Source of the DNA: Fasciolopsis buskii
Lineage: Eukaryota; Platyhelminthes; Trematoda; Plagiorchiida; Fasciolidae
NCBI GenBank assembly: GCA_008360955.1
Contig: LUCM01006516.1
Coordinates: 123,506 to 187,505 of the forward strand
Length of the DNA: 64,000 nucleotides
Reading direction: 5' to 3'
Made by a program: the position numbers and the translations under genes. The notes below the pieces were generated by a model. The model saw only the letters and a program-made list of their open reading frames with translations, was not told where the DNA came from and made no database searches. Numbering within the stretch: the first letter of the stretch is position 1; every line of letters starts with the position of its first letter. Below, one piece after another: positions 12,601-24,425 of this stretch.

Positions 12601-15600
12601 AAATTACAACCTATCCAGACCAGATAATTTCGTGTCAGCCTTTTCGTTCAGTTGAATGAATGATTGGTGAAAATGGTCTCAATTACTGGTCTAAGTTTTA
12701 CCCAAACCAAAAGCTTATTAGTGCATTACCGTGGCACTGACAAAACGAAAGGGGACGAAAAAAAGTGTTGTTTTCGGGAATCCGACAGTTCGGATTTAGA
12801 CCCGTATTCGAAACCGAATCGCAATGTCTGGAAAGCTTTTTCACTGGCTTGGCTAACTATTTGGTCTACAAAATCGATTAGTTCACGCGTACCAATTTTG
12901 CTTGAGGGAATTAGAACATAGTTTACTTGGTTCCTAAGCTCGACTGAGCCAAAAAAACGTGGATCAAATTAAGCTGGTTATTGCACGTGCAACAAGAATT
13001 GGTTGATTTCATTACCAGACTAGTCCGTGATCAGAATTGCTATTTCGTGTTTCTTCGTCGAGTATAGCAAAATGATAAACTGTCGGTGGTTGTACATTGA
13101 CAGAATTGGGGTATGAAAAACTAGGCAAGGTGCAAATTATTCCTAAAAGGTACCGATATAAACAGGAGATTGTGTAGGTCATTTTAAGAAATCTGGTAAG
13201 TTCAAAATTGCCTCGAACCAAGATGACCAACAGATGACCTGATTTACGGGTCACAGCAACAGAACGTACACTTGTCACTTGACATTTACTAGAGAATGCA
13301 TTCATCGAATCCAACGCATCTCAGATGGTCAACTAGCTGAGCAAGTCGATTTCGCACTGTGTAAACACTAACAAGCTTTCATCTTACCTGGAATTTTTAT
13401 ACTTGACCATCTCGTTCTATTCGACATCTAAACTTTTGCCTAAGGCTCCAGGTTGAACTCGATCACAGGGTGCTCATACGGTGTGCCTGTCTGTGTCTAA
13501 TGTATCAGATAAATAACCCTTCCTGTTGATTGTTCACGGAGAACCATTTTATGAAGAGTTGTATAATTGACCATTGGAATTCATGTTAGTCTATCCATTT
13601 GTAAACTGAAGCACATCCATTTCAATCGAATTTGGGTAGTACACAGTCAGTAAATCGCTCCAAATCGAGATAATATCAAGTTTTGTGGATTTAATAATAA
13701 ACTCAATAGCTTATTAGAACTGTGCGCTAATAATGCACTGCGGTTAGGCGATTCTGCAATTTACACGGATTCAGAGAAATCGTTTGTCTAATGCATACCA
13801 AACGCGAAAAAATGTTCCAAAGTTAGGCCTTAGTACAAAATTGTGTCCATTACAGATTGTTAGTTAGCCACCTAAACACATGGGTTCATTCGTAGTTCCC
13901 TATGGGATCTCCACACTGTTGTTCTGACTTCAGTCATTTCTATACGAGTATTAGCTGAAGATTTTTTAACTCTACATAATGCACTCAGGGTTGAAAGTAA
14001 AAAAAACCTGCATCTCACCGGTGCCTAAATCGCATGAAGTTACATGAAAATGGGTGAAAGAATAGAATTTCCTCGAAAACGCACGATGTGTTTCTCGGTT
14101 ATTATCGCTTATCAAGTATGGGCATCTTATATTGCGGCTGGTGTGTCTGCACACACCGAAGTGGACTTTGGCATTAAATCCCACCAGAATAGGTGGGAGC
14201 TGATTGTAAGTCCCTTCAAGAATCACAACGTGAAAAAAGGTCTGTCGGTTAGTAACTGTTATGATTTTTGAATGAGCAGATCGCTCCTAAAACCTTAGGG
14301 ATCCACATGGGGTCGTGCTGCCAAAACAGCAATTGCTCGGTTGGAAGATTACAGGTCTTTCCAGAGGGGTTTCAGTCACGATTGCATGCTGTCCATTTAC
14401 TCCGGGGGACTGATTGGCTAAGCGGCCGGGTCATGGGCACAAACAGAGATTTCAAGAGAAAAAAGTCCCTTGGTACAATGAAGGCATCATTTGCTTGGAA
14501 ATCTGAAGCAGTCATTACAAGTGTCTAATGTTAACTCTCTCTCTGAACGTCAGATTTCGTTCGATAGTCTTGGTTATCATGTTTGGACTAAGGTCCCATA
14601 TAAAAAATTTCACAGTACAGGGGAAAACGAACTTCTCAACCTGACTTAAGTGCCATGAAATCAAAACCAATTTGCAAATATTCCGCTTTGGAATAGGTGA
14701 AATACCAAGGACTTTAAAGTAATCGAAACTTACGGAATGGTACATTTTGCCGAATAAAAATTCACTTTGTTTAATTATGTGATGTCACAATCACTTTGAA
14801 CATCCTTTGGCTCAATGATAGCGACTACCTGATTAAGGAGTAACTCCAGGTGATATTGGTAATGACTATTAACTTTCGGACTTCAAACAACTTGGTAGAC
14901 TGGACATCGTCTAAAACGGAGATGGATCTTGGGCTGTCTAACTTTGTACGCAACTTTGTACATTTATTTGAAAAACATTCGCGAATGCGCTGAACTCGGC
15001 CTAGCACACAGTTCGCGTAAACAGCCAACATTTGCACGTAACTGACTGGCCAACCTAATTGTATTTTTTTCCTTCGCTTGTCAACCCTTGGGAAATGTGT
15101 GCAAACATTTTAAGCTTGCATAGTGCGTGTCACATTTGTTTACAGGGAAACACTTGACTGAGTTTTACCTGGAGTTGTGCCCATATCTCTTGCACGTCCA
15201 GGCGGGTGAAACAAAAGGGAAAAATTATTTTCATCTATTCCCCGCCTGTGGATGCTGGCAGGCAGAATCATGATGATCAAAATCAGACTCGGTTTCTGAT
15301 ATAGGAACGGAAATCTCCATCCGGCTGTCTCTTTATTCTACCCTCTTGGATGTGGAAACTCGTTCGACGCAGCTGCGACTGTTTCGAGGGTTCCATTGCA
15401 ATGCATCGAATGTCAGTCAACTGGCTCCAAACGGAATAACACCATCTGTGGCTGTTCGATGAGATAATTTATTCCAGATTCCAATAAATGTTTGCTTTTT
15501 TCCCACTGACAGAATTTGTCCTACCATTTGGGTGTAAACAACCGATTAAATCTTTCGATTCGAAAATTGTTGTTGGTGCAAAGTAAAAACACCGGAAACG

Positions 15601-17976
15601 ATGCAAACTGATCAAAATCCTATCAGAAACTATAAATAAATGCCAGATTAGACGGGCCGTTTTAAATTTGATTGTCCGTTTCGCATCAATATGTGTTCAT
15701 TTGAAGAAATCGTGCCTCGAACATTCTAATTTCACTTCATATTAGCTGGCGTTTGTTTGATGAATGTGAGTTGTGTCACGCTGGAAGTGTCGTACAAAAG
15801 ACAATGCACAGTGACATTTTCGTCTGCAATCTTTCCAAAGACAATGGCATATCTTTACCGGTAGGGGATTTAAGTACCCGGAGTTTCCGTTACCACGGTG
15901 AGTATACTACAAGTTAGATTTTCACTTCGGATGAACCCGGGCAGCAATTAATGGCTAATTGCTGTGACAGCGTAGCACGTGTGTGCAGATTTTTTCCATT
16001 AAATGTGCGTGCGGCTGGTGGGTAGTTTTCTGCGAGCTTTCCGATTCCACAATCTGTAAAAATGGGAAAATAGGTTTTTACTCACATTCCGGGATGCACA
16101 GTCTCCTAGTATTCAACCTTGCTTCACACATTCCAAAAGCGGAATCTATTGGAACTCTCAAGTCCATTGAAAAAGGACAGAGGGAAGATTCTGGACATTA
16201 TTCAGTCAGTCGAATTCTGTCCCGTCAAATGGAAAAATCAACGCGTAGTTTTCCGATGGAAACATTTGACCATATTCTCTGTAAACGAAAACTTGTTGCG
16301 TCGCTATTCTGCAACGCATCTGATTGTGTTGGTAGACTGTGGTTCCTTAGAATTCAAAAAGTCTGTCTGGATAAAATTAATCACCCCGATCAAGGAACTA
16401 ATGCTAGCGATCAGGTGGACGTTCGAGAATGGATCCGATAGGAGATCTATCCAGTACGTTTGTTCCTGATATACTGAACCTATACTTGTCTTGAGAATAA
16501 AACCTTCTCAAGCAGTTCTGCTTGGAGCCTGAACCGTCTGCCTGATAAATACCAGGCTCTAAACGGTATTAATGTTTTTTGTTATCGTCACAGGATAAGA
16601 TTGATTTCGTTTAATCGTGCGTGTGTTCTTCAATTCTCACTTTAAAGCGGTACTAGTGCAATAGCATGATGACTTCAGGATCACACATTTCCAAGTGCTC
16701 ACATTTTTCCTATTTGAACTACCATGAGCATGTCTAATCGAAATTGCACCATTTTGTATGATTATTTTGTTGCGGACCTTAGCGAGATGAGTTTTTTCAA
16801 AATATTCAAATGAACCGGAATAATTTAGAATGCAATTCTCTTCCGTAATGTGCTCAAGTAGCAGACAGATTGGGAATTTCATTTGCCAAATCACTGGATA
16901 ATTGGTTTGCGTTAGGAAATTATTTTTGGATAGAAAAAATGGCACACAAATTAAATATAATGGAAAAATCAGACATCTGTCCCTTGGAACCATCTGGGAT
17001 GAAAGTTTGTTTAAGTCAGTAAAAATTGGACAATGTTTTATTTGGCGATTTTTTCTCGATTCCCGTAGAATTTTATAGCCACGTAAACTTGTTTCGTACT
17101 CGCCAGATTTAACTCAAACTTTCTGCGATCGAACTGTGATTAATTGATGTTTGGATAGACGATAGCCATGATTAAACAGGGAAGGAATCGAATTTCTTCC
17201 TTCACTCAGGGTCATCTCCATGGTATTTTGCCTAAGCTAAGCCATTGGGGCGCAATAATTCCATCTCACATGTAAACGCAAGTTCCATGCGCATATTTCG
17301 ACCTGATCTATTCAATTCATTCTATCATTTGATATTGACTAATTTATACTGCCTGCGGTTAAGTAAAATGTGAATCAATTACTGCCACTGAATATAAACA
17401 ATTTTCATCCAAAAAAACGTCACATTCTGTCGCACTATGCATGTTTTTTTGCTTTCTGGTATCCCGTACTCATTGCGCGAGGGAAAATATTTGAGAAATT
17501 GAACGTTTCGACAAAGTTTCCTGTCGGGTGATTTTTTAACATCAAGAAAACCCGTTTTCCTGAACGAATCGAGGTATTGTTCATTTATGTAAGACTCATG
17601 AAATGTTCCCTCCCAAAACCACACCCAGATAGCGATCAGATTTAGATTTCGTAATGATTTCGACTCAAATATTACGGAAATATGTTTCTACGTGGCTACT
17701 ATTTTTGATGCAAAACCACTTGAATGCTTAGATCACTTGAGCGACACCTTGTTTGGAAAATAACCACAGCAGTAAGTAATCAGTGATTTCAATCTTGGAC
17801 GTTCTGTGGATGCATGGAATGAAACTGATATGTGGATGGGTTTATGTCAGTGCGAATTCAAGCAGGACTCATGCCTTGAATCTTGCGTATTCCTCTGGTC
17901 AGTAATCGGATACTGCCTTCCGATTTCTTTCTTCACGGTCGGGTGGGCATTTCACAAACCTACTCGAACCATTTGA
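12601..17976. other. Mostly noncoding stretch
   Basis: Apart from the MITE-2 remnant at 14.2 kb I see no assignable feature. Two overlapping open frames of 152 and 116 codons lie at 15.98-16.47 kb. They show no known domain and no flanking splice sites, and are within chance length. An A-box-like TGGCTAAGCGG at about 14416 has no matching B box. Confidence 0.4.
14180..14262 (+). mobile_element. MITE-2 degraded arm
   Basis: An older relative of the MITE-2 arm. The words GTGGGAGCTGATTGTAAGTC, CTTCAAGAATCACAACGTG and GTCTGTCGGTTAG line up in order with the arm at 12.2 kb (CTGGGAGCGTGAA, AAGTCCATTTAAGAATCACA, TTTTGTCGGTCAGG). Divergence is much higher than in the other two copies. Confidence 0.5.
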
Positions 17977-19051
17977 CGATTTCGAGTTATTCGTCGATGG
18001 AACGTTGATCTGCAATGTGTTACTTTCGATATCGATAAGCTACTGAAAGTTTGCACTGGACTGCCACATGTAGATGGTTTTTACGGTCCAAATAACTCGG
18101 TTCCATTCTTGACAGGGAGAAACTATCACCACATTTGTCGTGAGGCTTTGCAAACCAAGGTATGTTGCTTGCATCATGTCATATTTGTCCCATTCACCGG
18201 TCAATTTGAGTTATTTTTTTCTTTCATTCCGCAACACTGATTACAGTTTTACCCAACAAGTTGGGAGATAAACTGGTATATTTGGGACCACACAGTTTAC
18301 AAGTGGCATACGAAGAACGAGCAAAATAAAATCCCACTAGAATTTGGGATGGTTGTGGGCACAACCGTGAGTTCCATATGGAAATGAGATCAACGTGAAC
18401 TTTGATACCGGATGACGTTTCATGATTAGTGAATAGTCTATTGGACAGGCAATATTAGCTCGCATTTCATAACGTTTCCGCAGCCGGTTACTTACCGCAA
18501 CAAGAACACACAAAGGGATACGGACACAAAGTGACAACACGGAGGTTTTGTCTTGTACCTTTCACCCACCAAGTCATGCTGCAAATCATTTAGTTCTGTG
18601 AGTTGACTGGAAATATGTGAATCCATGTGCAAATTAGTAGTTACAAAAAGATTGAATTTTCAACTTTCGAGCACTTTCAAAGAAGTCTAGCGAAAAAAAG
18701 GTCAATAGAGAGCTTGAGAGTTGCAAAAGAAACGTTTTCTTTCGGTACACTTTCGAAGGTTGTTGGGCAAATCTATCCGAATATTTTACCAAGTACTTAC
18801 AGCAAATTGGAAAACCAAAGTAGCAGAACAAGTGAGTTTTGCCCAAATCCACCATGTGGATTTTAGTCCTTAAAAACTTCTCAACCAAATATCCCTTGGG
18901 CTCAGATGCGACTTGTAAACATTCCTTACCGGGCCGTGTGCAATTTGAATCTTGGGAACTCCGAATTCACCTTTCGTCCTCGGTGATTATAAGGCAGTTG
19001 TACAAAAACACACACGGAGCATTAAAACAAAACACTTTGCCGTGTATGTAA
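17977..19051 (+). CDS. Candidate four-exon gene, unknown protein
   Basis: Proposed exons are 17977-18159 (5' edge uncertain), 18247-18366, 18651-18831 and 18867-19051, ending in TAA. The first intron is the best in the window. It has donor CCAAG/GTATGT, length 87 nt, a long T-rich tract, a CACTGAT branch-like word and acceptor TTACAG. The second donor is GTGAGT, the third is AACAA/GTGAGT, and the last intron is only 35 nt, ending in GATTTTAG. Phases agree across all joins, giving about 220 open codons. Only one frame is open across the first join. The peptide includes DGFYGPNNSVPFLTGRNYHH and the Trp-rich SWEINWYIWDHTVYKW. I see no known domain, signal peptide or clear start codon. The acceptor of exon 3 (ACAAAAAG) is poor, and exon 4 may run into a repeat. 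Upstream exons would be needed. Confidence 0.35.
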
Positions 19052-21720
19052 TGTCCAAGTCATTGAACTTCGGGATTCGCTGAAGTGTTTGCATAACTAG
19101 GTGAATGGAATTGTATTTCGAGTGCTTCCGTAGCCGAGAAGTGTTATGACACATTTGATTCACAAATGCAGTAAGACGTGCATCCCGCATAGCCACCAGA
19201 ACCCAATCCATAGGGCAGGAAGGAGGATGATAGGATACCGAAACAACGACCCTGAAAATTGGAGTGGCATAGAGTCACAAAAGACCTCCTTACCCCAGGG
19301 GTGTCGATCATCCGGATTAGGGATAGTGAGTTTTCATCTACCCTTAAAGTGACCACCGGATCTGTAATTCGAACCTCTGAACAGTTCGAAGTGTTAGACA
19401 CCTATTTCATTTGACTACAACCAATCATGTGTTGTTCATCTTCCCTAATGCCTACTCAGCTGGACTTTGCCAAATAACAAATGGCTATAACTTTTGGGAA
19501 AAAGAAATTTCTACAACGCGAGTATCCCTTCTGATTTGAGCCTTGAAAAAAAATCAGGAACGGCTGTTCATTAGGCATTTGAAATCATCAGTTGTGAATA
19601 CTCAGTACCCAATGATTGTAAATGAAACTCGGAACCAAAAGGGTGACGTGCGAGAATCTGATTAGCGTAGAAAATTCAACGAGTCGTGAAACGATACCTT
19701 TCCGCAAAAAGTTCAACATTGCCAGTGCATCTAGTATCCTTATATATCCAAAAGATCTCCCACCCATGCGATGGTCGGACATAATAGATGATATAGCTTA
19801 ATACCGCAGCAAGCCATTCTCTTCTACTCGAAGTACTTCTTCTTCTTTATAACTTTAATTATTACCATGTAGATGATGTTTACTATTTTATCTTTATTTC
19901 TTTCTAGAGTAGATGATGCCTAGAGATAGCAAATAAAATCGGAACGCTTTAGTCCAAGGTGAGCGAATGCGAAAACTCAAACGGAACTGATGAACTTGCC
20001 TAGTAACTAAGCTTAACCTCCTTTAACTGCAACTAACGTAAGATGCGAGTGGGACGGGAAAATGCTGTCTGAAGCACAGAACTGCAGACACTTATACAAT
20101 ATTCTTTTTCCTTTATACGCACTGTTTTCAAATTTGTTTTACTAATCACGAGTGAGTTTATTTATACAATTATAACGGGCGTAATAGCAAAGAAAATGTT
20201 AGGTAACCGGATAACATAGCCCGAGTGTCCGGAATGATCACGTGCAAAAGATAAGATAGGCTGAAATGCGCCAAATTCCTATTCTAGGGAATGTGCGCTT
20301 GGGAAAATTAGTGCATTTTTGCCTATTCCAAAGTTACTCTACTACTGGCCCAATAAAAAGCGTCGGATTTTGTTATTGATTTGACCAAACGTATTTTATA
20401 AACGAGATGAAAACCACGTGTTACAATTCAAAGGTAGATGTGAGTAAACTCAACCAACCAAGTGTTGTATCGATTTTGGTCTGGCCCGACGAATTCAACA
20501 ATCTTACAAACTTTATTATTTGAAAAAAAACAGTAACAGATTGCGATAGTTTGTAACCATTCCCGTATGTAGGCCAAACTACACTTGATTCCAAAGCCAT
20601 TTTCTGTGGAAAGAAAACCCAACTTAATGATACTTTGAATCGCTTTAAGGCCCCATTGGCGACGGTGAATTAGTGCACGCTTTTATCTAATCAGTTCTGC
20701 TTGACGCAAGCTCTACAATTGTCCCATCTTTTGTTTCTCCCACTACGGGGTAGCAAATTCGTTCCTTTTGTAACAATAAACAATCACTTTGGGTACCTAG
20801 TCTGATACCGAGTGGCGCCCCCACGTGAATTAGCAAAAGAATCACTGAGTCGCATCAGCAATCCCCTTTACGTTTCTCACACGTTTTGATCATTGTGCCT
20901 TGTCCGCGGTCGCATACACTCTTCGTTCCATTATCGTTAGTAAAAATAAGATAAAGTCGCTATCGTTACCGGAACATACTTATAAGAATACAACTTATTC
21001 AACTGATATCCATTTTAGTGTGAACCCGATCTGCACAATTATCAGGTTCAAATATTGTTTGTGCGCGATATTAAAATGGGGGTCACTGTGGCGAGAAATC
21101 GAACCGATTTGTTTGATCCCATTTGGGATTTCCCCGTTGACTGGAGCATTCGATTCCTCGTGTCTTTGTGAGATGTTAACATTTGCAATCCCCGTAAAGT
21201 GTGTCGCGTACAACGAATTGTGAAGCACCAAAAATTAAATTTTTATGTACTGCTTTCTTTTCGTCTTTCGACAATGAACATCCAAGCAAGCCGGAATATT
21301 GTTTACTCCTTCAACAAATGGACTGACCATCAGGAGTGAGCAGTTCCCAAATGGTTCATTCTGCTAAACTAAGATTATACGGGTGCATCCAACTGCTAGC
21401 CACATGATCGATACCTATGTTGCACCATATCATTAAAATTTTAAGTTATCACCTGATCCGGATGTCGAATAAGAAAGGACCCCGATAAGATTATGTTTCC
21501 GCACAAATGTTCATTCTGCAGGCTGCGTATCGACTTATTACTCCTTCAAAAATTCCCTACCTATTCTTGCAATTTTCAAATATCCAGCTGCAGGGAGACA
21601 TCCTACTAACCGTAGGCTTTTCTTAAGGCGGTTGAAACCATGTTTGGTTCGGTGGGGCTCAGATTTCTGTAAGGTTGGAGGGGATTTACCTTGCCTTCGT
21701 TGTCTTAAACCGCGGAATAC
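19052..21720. other. Noncoding stretch, no gene seen
   Basis: No supported gene. The first 350 bp are GC-richer than the surroundings and may be a repeat, but no second copy occurs in the window. The interval 19.85-20.25 kb is AT-rich with LTR-like texture but no matching partner, so I do not call an LTR. Confidence 0.4.
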
Positions 21721-22330
21721 TTATCATCCTCATCGTCATCGTCCCTCGGCGTTGAACAGCCGGGTAAGTCCCACTGACCACTATCTTCCTCTAAGAGTTA
21801 CACGCCGATAAGAGAAGAGTGAATATCCAAGGAGGACAGGGAGTGGACCTATATAGGCCAAAAAATGTCGTACTAGTCAACATAAGGAGTATTGTCTAAC
21901 CATACAAACTTAGATCTTCCAATCATTTCGATTAGACAGAAAGTGAGAACATGATCACCACTGTTCACGTTTCATCGTCTTATTTTCCAATGTCTCCAGT
22001 CAATTGGTTGGTTGGTCTTTTATATCCTAAATATTAATACGGGAGACACCTACTATACCCCACTTCGCTGAACATTTTCCCATTCCTCGCTTCCCCGTCA
22101 TCTGTTGCTCTCCACATGGCTTCTTCCAGTGCACGAGATAGACGGACAATAAGGCACGGTGTAGCAGACAACACTTGACCCAATCAATGAAGTCTCCTAA
22201 GCCGGATAGGTTGAGACAGATTATTCTCCGTACGCAAAAGGATCACTGATCTAGTTTACTCTTCGGTCCTCATCCAATGAATCCGGGTTTGATTTACAGC
22301 ACATAGGGGCTGACCTGTTTTATTCATCTA
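21721..22330 (-). mobile_element. RTE-type LINE fragment, 3' end, minus strand
   Basis: The complement of this interval aligns by eye, block by block, with the plus-strand RTE fragment at 36.6-37.18 kb. Shared words include CTGCTACACCGTGCC, GGAAGAAGC, CAACAGATGACG and GACGATCTTGTTGTCA-like sequence. The 3' UTR block CTTGGATATTCACTCTT follows, then a GACGATGACGATGAGGATG tail at about 21725-21750 that marks the 3' end. The coding part is broken by several stops. Being 5'-truncated with an intact 3' tail is the normal outcome of target-primed insertion of LINEs. Confidence 0.8.
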
Positions 22331-22721
22331 ATGATGGTACCCGAGATATTGTTATACAGTTTTGACGGACAGATATTCTGTGTTGAAGCGAGTAAGCCTA
22401 ATCACGATGAATACAATGTTTTCAACCTTCTTTTTTAGTTGAAATGATTTAAAAGCCTTGAAAAAATTCTGCATTCATTCAAATCTTTGGATATACAAAA
22501 TGAATTATGTAATGGGAAACACTGAGAATGTTCTAAATTTACCTGTCCCATATCTCACCAGCGCAATGCGCGTGGACTGATGCGAGATCTCCCACCAGAA
22601 CTACCATTCCTTTGTCATGGATGGCAACAAATTATCCGAGTGTAGTCTAATTGATTATGCAAACCGTACTACGTGACCGTACACAAAAACCAACAAACGA
22701 ACAAAATGGCGATGAACGTAC

Positions 22722-22757
22722 GTGCGCGCGCGCATACACACACACACATACACACAT
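22722..22757. repeat. CG/CA microsatellite
   Basis: A CGTGCGCGCGCGC run passes into interrupted CA repeats. A run of nine C lies shortly downstream at 22792-22800. Confidence 0.9.
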
Positions 22758-23123
22758 ATGGGATATTGTGCGTAGAAGAAAACGACACATACCCCCCCCC
22801 GGTATGTCTGAGATAGCAATCATTTCAGACAGCATTATGGTGCTCTTGTTGCCCAATTATATGTCCAACATATGAATTAATAATGCCCCAAATGATAGTG
22901 AAAACAACACGGTGTGACAACAATCACGGACAAGAAGGTGATAGTTTACGATTTTAGATCTCAGTTCTTGATCACCATTGGCAATAACTAGGCGGAGCTG
23001 GAACTAGAATACGATAATCTATCCAACAACAGAGAAATTCCGTAAATCATAGGAGCCAATCACTGCTGGAAAGAATATAGAGTGAAATTCCCAGCAATTT
23101 GCTCGTATTTTGCCTTTTTCGAG

Positions 23124-23308
23124 GTTTACTTCATACATGGAATTGGTTCTTTATACTGTGTTTCATTTTACGTGTAATAAAATGGGAACAAGTCACCTCC
23201 ACTTGTGTGCGCGTCTACGCGGTTCGATGGACCAACCTTTTGCAAAATCCTCCACTCATAAGGTAGAAAGAGATGGAGGCTCCGTTATACTAACCGATTA
23301 TCATTCTG
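23124..23308 (+). CDS. Candidate internal exon, unknown protein
   Basis: A pyrimidine-rich acceptor (TATTTTGCCTTTTTCGAG) is followed by 185 nt open in one frame up to a strong donor (TTCTG/GTGAGT). The encoded segment has a hydrophobic start and a hydrophilic end, with LRGSMDQPFAKSSTHKVERD in the middle. It is CpG-rich compared with its flanks. I do not recognise the protein and found no neighbouring exon in phase. The length is compatible with chance. Confidence 0.25.
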
Positions 23309-24099
23309 GTGAGTACAGGGAAGCAGCTAGCTGGATCCATGAGCTAATACGCTCTTAATAACCTGGAAATCTGAGTAGGAAATGCTTATTCGTATCATTT
23401 CGACTGAATCTACCAAGCTAGATTATTATACAGCAAAACTGCGAACAAGACTCCATTCGACAAGTTTATTGTCTAGCTAGCAAAACTGCATCTCTCGGAT
23501 AATTTCACTGTTTTTTTGCATGTTTTACCGGTAATGCTGATAGGATGATTGATTTGGGATTTATGCTGATTAATGTGTAGTGATTTCAAAAGCAGGACAA
23601 AAGAACGAAGTAAACGTGGTCTGCCCTAGTCCGTACCCGTTAGGATCTGATCATTTCCATATGTGTTATCCGAACCAGCTGGCAATGCAAATCGGTTACA
23701 CGAATCGAACGACCAGTTCTGGGTCAGCGCAGCACAGTCGAGTTGAAGTATTAGTTTTGAGAACAACCAGGCGTAGTTTGAAACCGTATGGCAAATGCCT
23801 TCGTTGTTCTCAGATGTCAATGACAAAAGTCCTCCGACGTAGTACACAAGACTGTAAATACCGGTGAAAGACTCGTTATCCTCTGATTTGATCAGTCAAC
23901 AGGGTGTGAGACTAAAAGTCAGTTAAAAACGTCAGTAAAATTTGAAAACCTGTGATCTCAAATTTATTCATGTGGTCTTACACCACAGGAAGCCATTCAA
24001 CACTCCTAGGTTACCCTGGTAGACTCTGTTCAGTAATATCACCCATTTTGTTAAAGACCTGGAGACATTCCAACAACGAAACGCGAAGAATCACTGTGA

Positions 24100-24425
24100 A
24101 ATCTCACGAGTAAAGAACATATTGTTATTGCGAGACCCGATAAACATTCAAAAGTTGTACTGTTGGACCAGCTATATTATACCAAGAAGATCGATAGCAA
24201 GCTTAGAGATATCAAAATTTATCAAGGTGCAAAAAGTAAAGAGAGGAAAATAGACTAATTGAAGAATAGCTGAATCTTTGCTTTGGGAATGGGAACAGAA
24301 GAGGTTAGGTATGAAAGCACTGGCTTAAGCAAAATCAACAAACGGGATCCAGTGCTCCACGTTCTTTTGGATTTCCGAAAATTCACACATCGGATGTATG
24401 ACTGAGACCAATGCTGGATGTAAAC
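24100..24425 (+). mobile_element. Penelope-like element fragment (RT N-terminal part)
   Basis: Two conserved blocks of the Penelope-like reverse-transcriptase region occur in the right order. The first, at 24115-24225, reads EHIVIARPDKHSKVVLLDQ followed by YYTKKIDSKL. It fits the family pattern of IVI, then PDKG with VV, then an aromatic residue and K about ten residues later. The second, at 24342-24420, reads TGSSAPRSFGFPKIH followed by a stop and LRPM, matching the family's TGS/PR/YGLPKIHK/PLRP block. The frame is interrupted by stops and the last G of PDKG is H. Catalytic motifs further downstream and the GIY-YIG endonuclease are not present nearby. It is therefore a dead, truncated copy. 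Confidence 0.75.

Noticed and set aside
15983..16469. Overlapping open frames of 152 and 116 codons
   Set aside because: Two frames are open over the same bases with no domain and no splice sites, as expected from locally low stop density.
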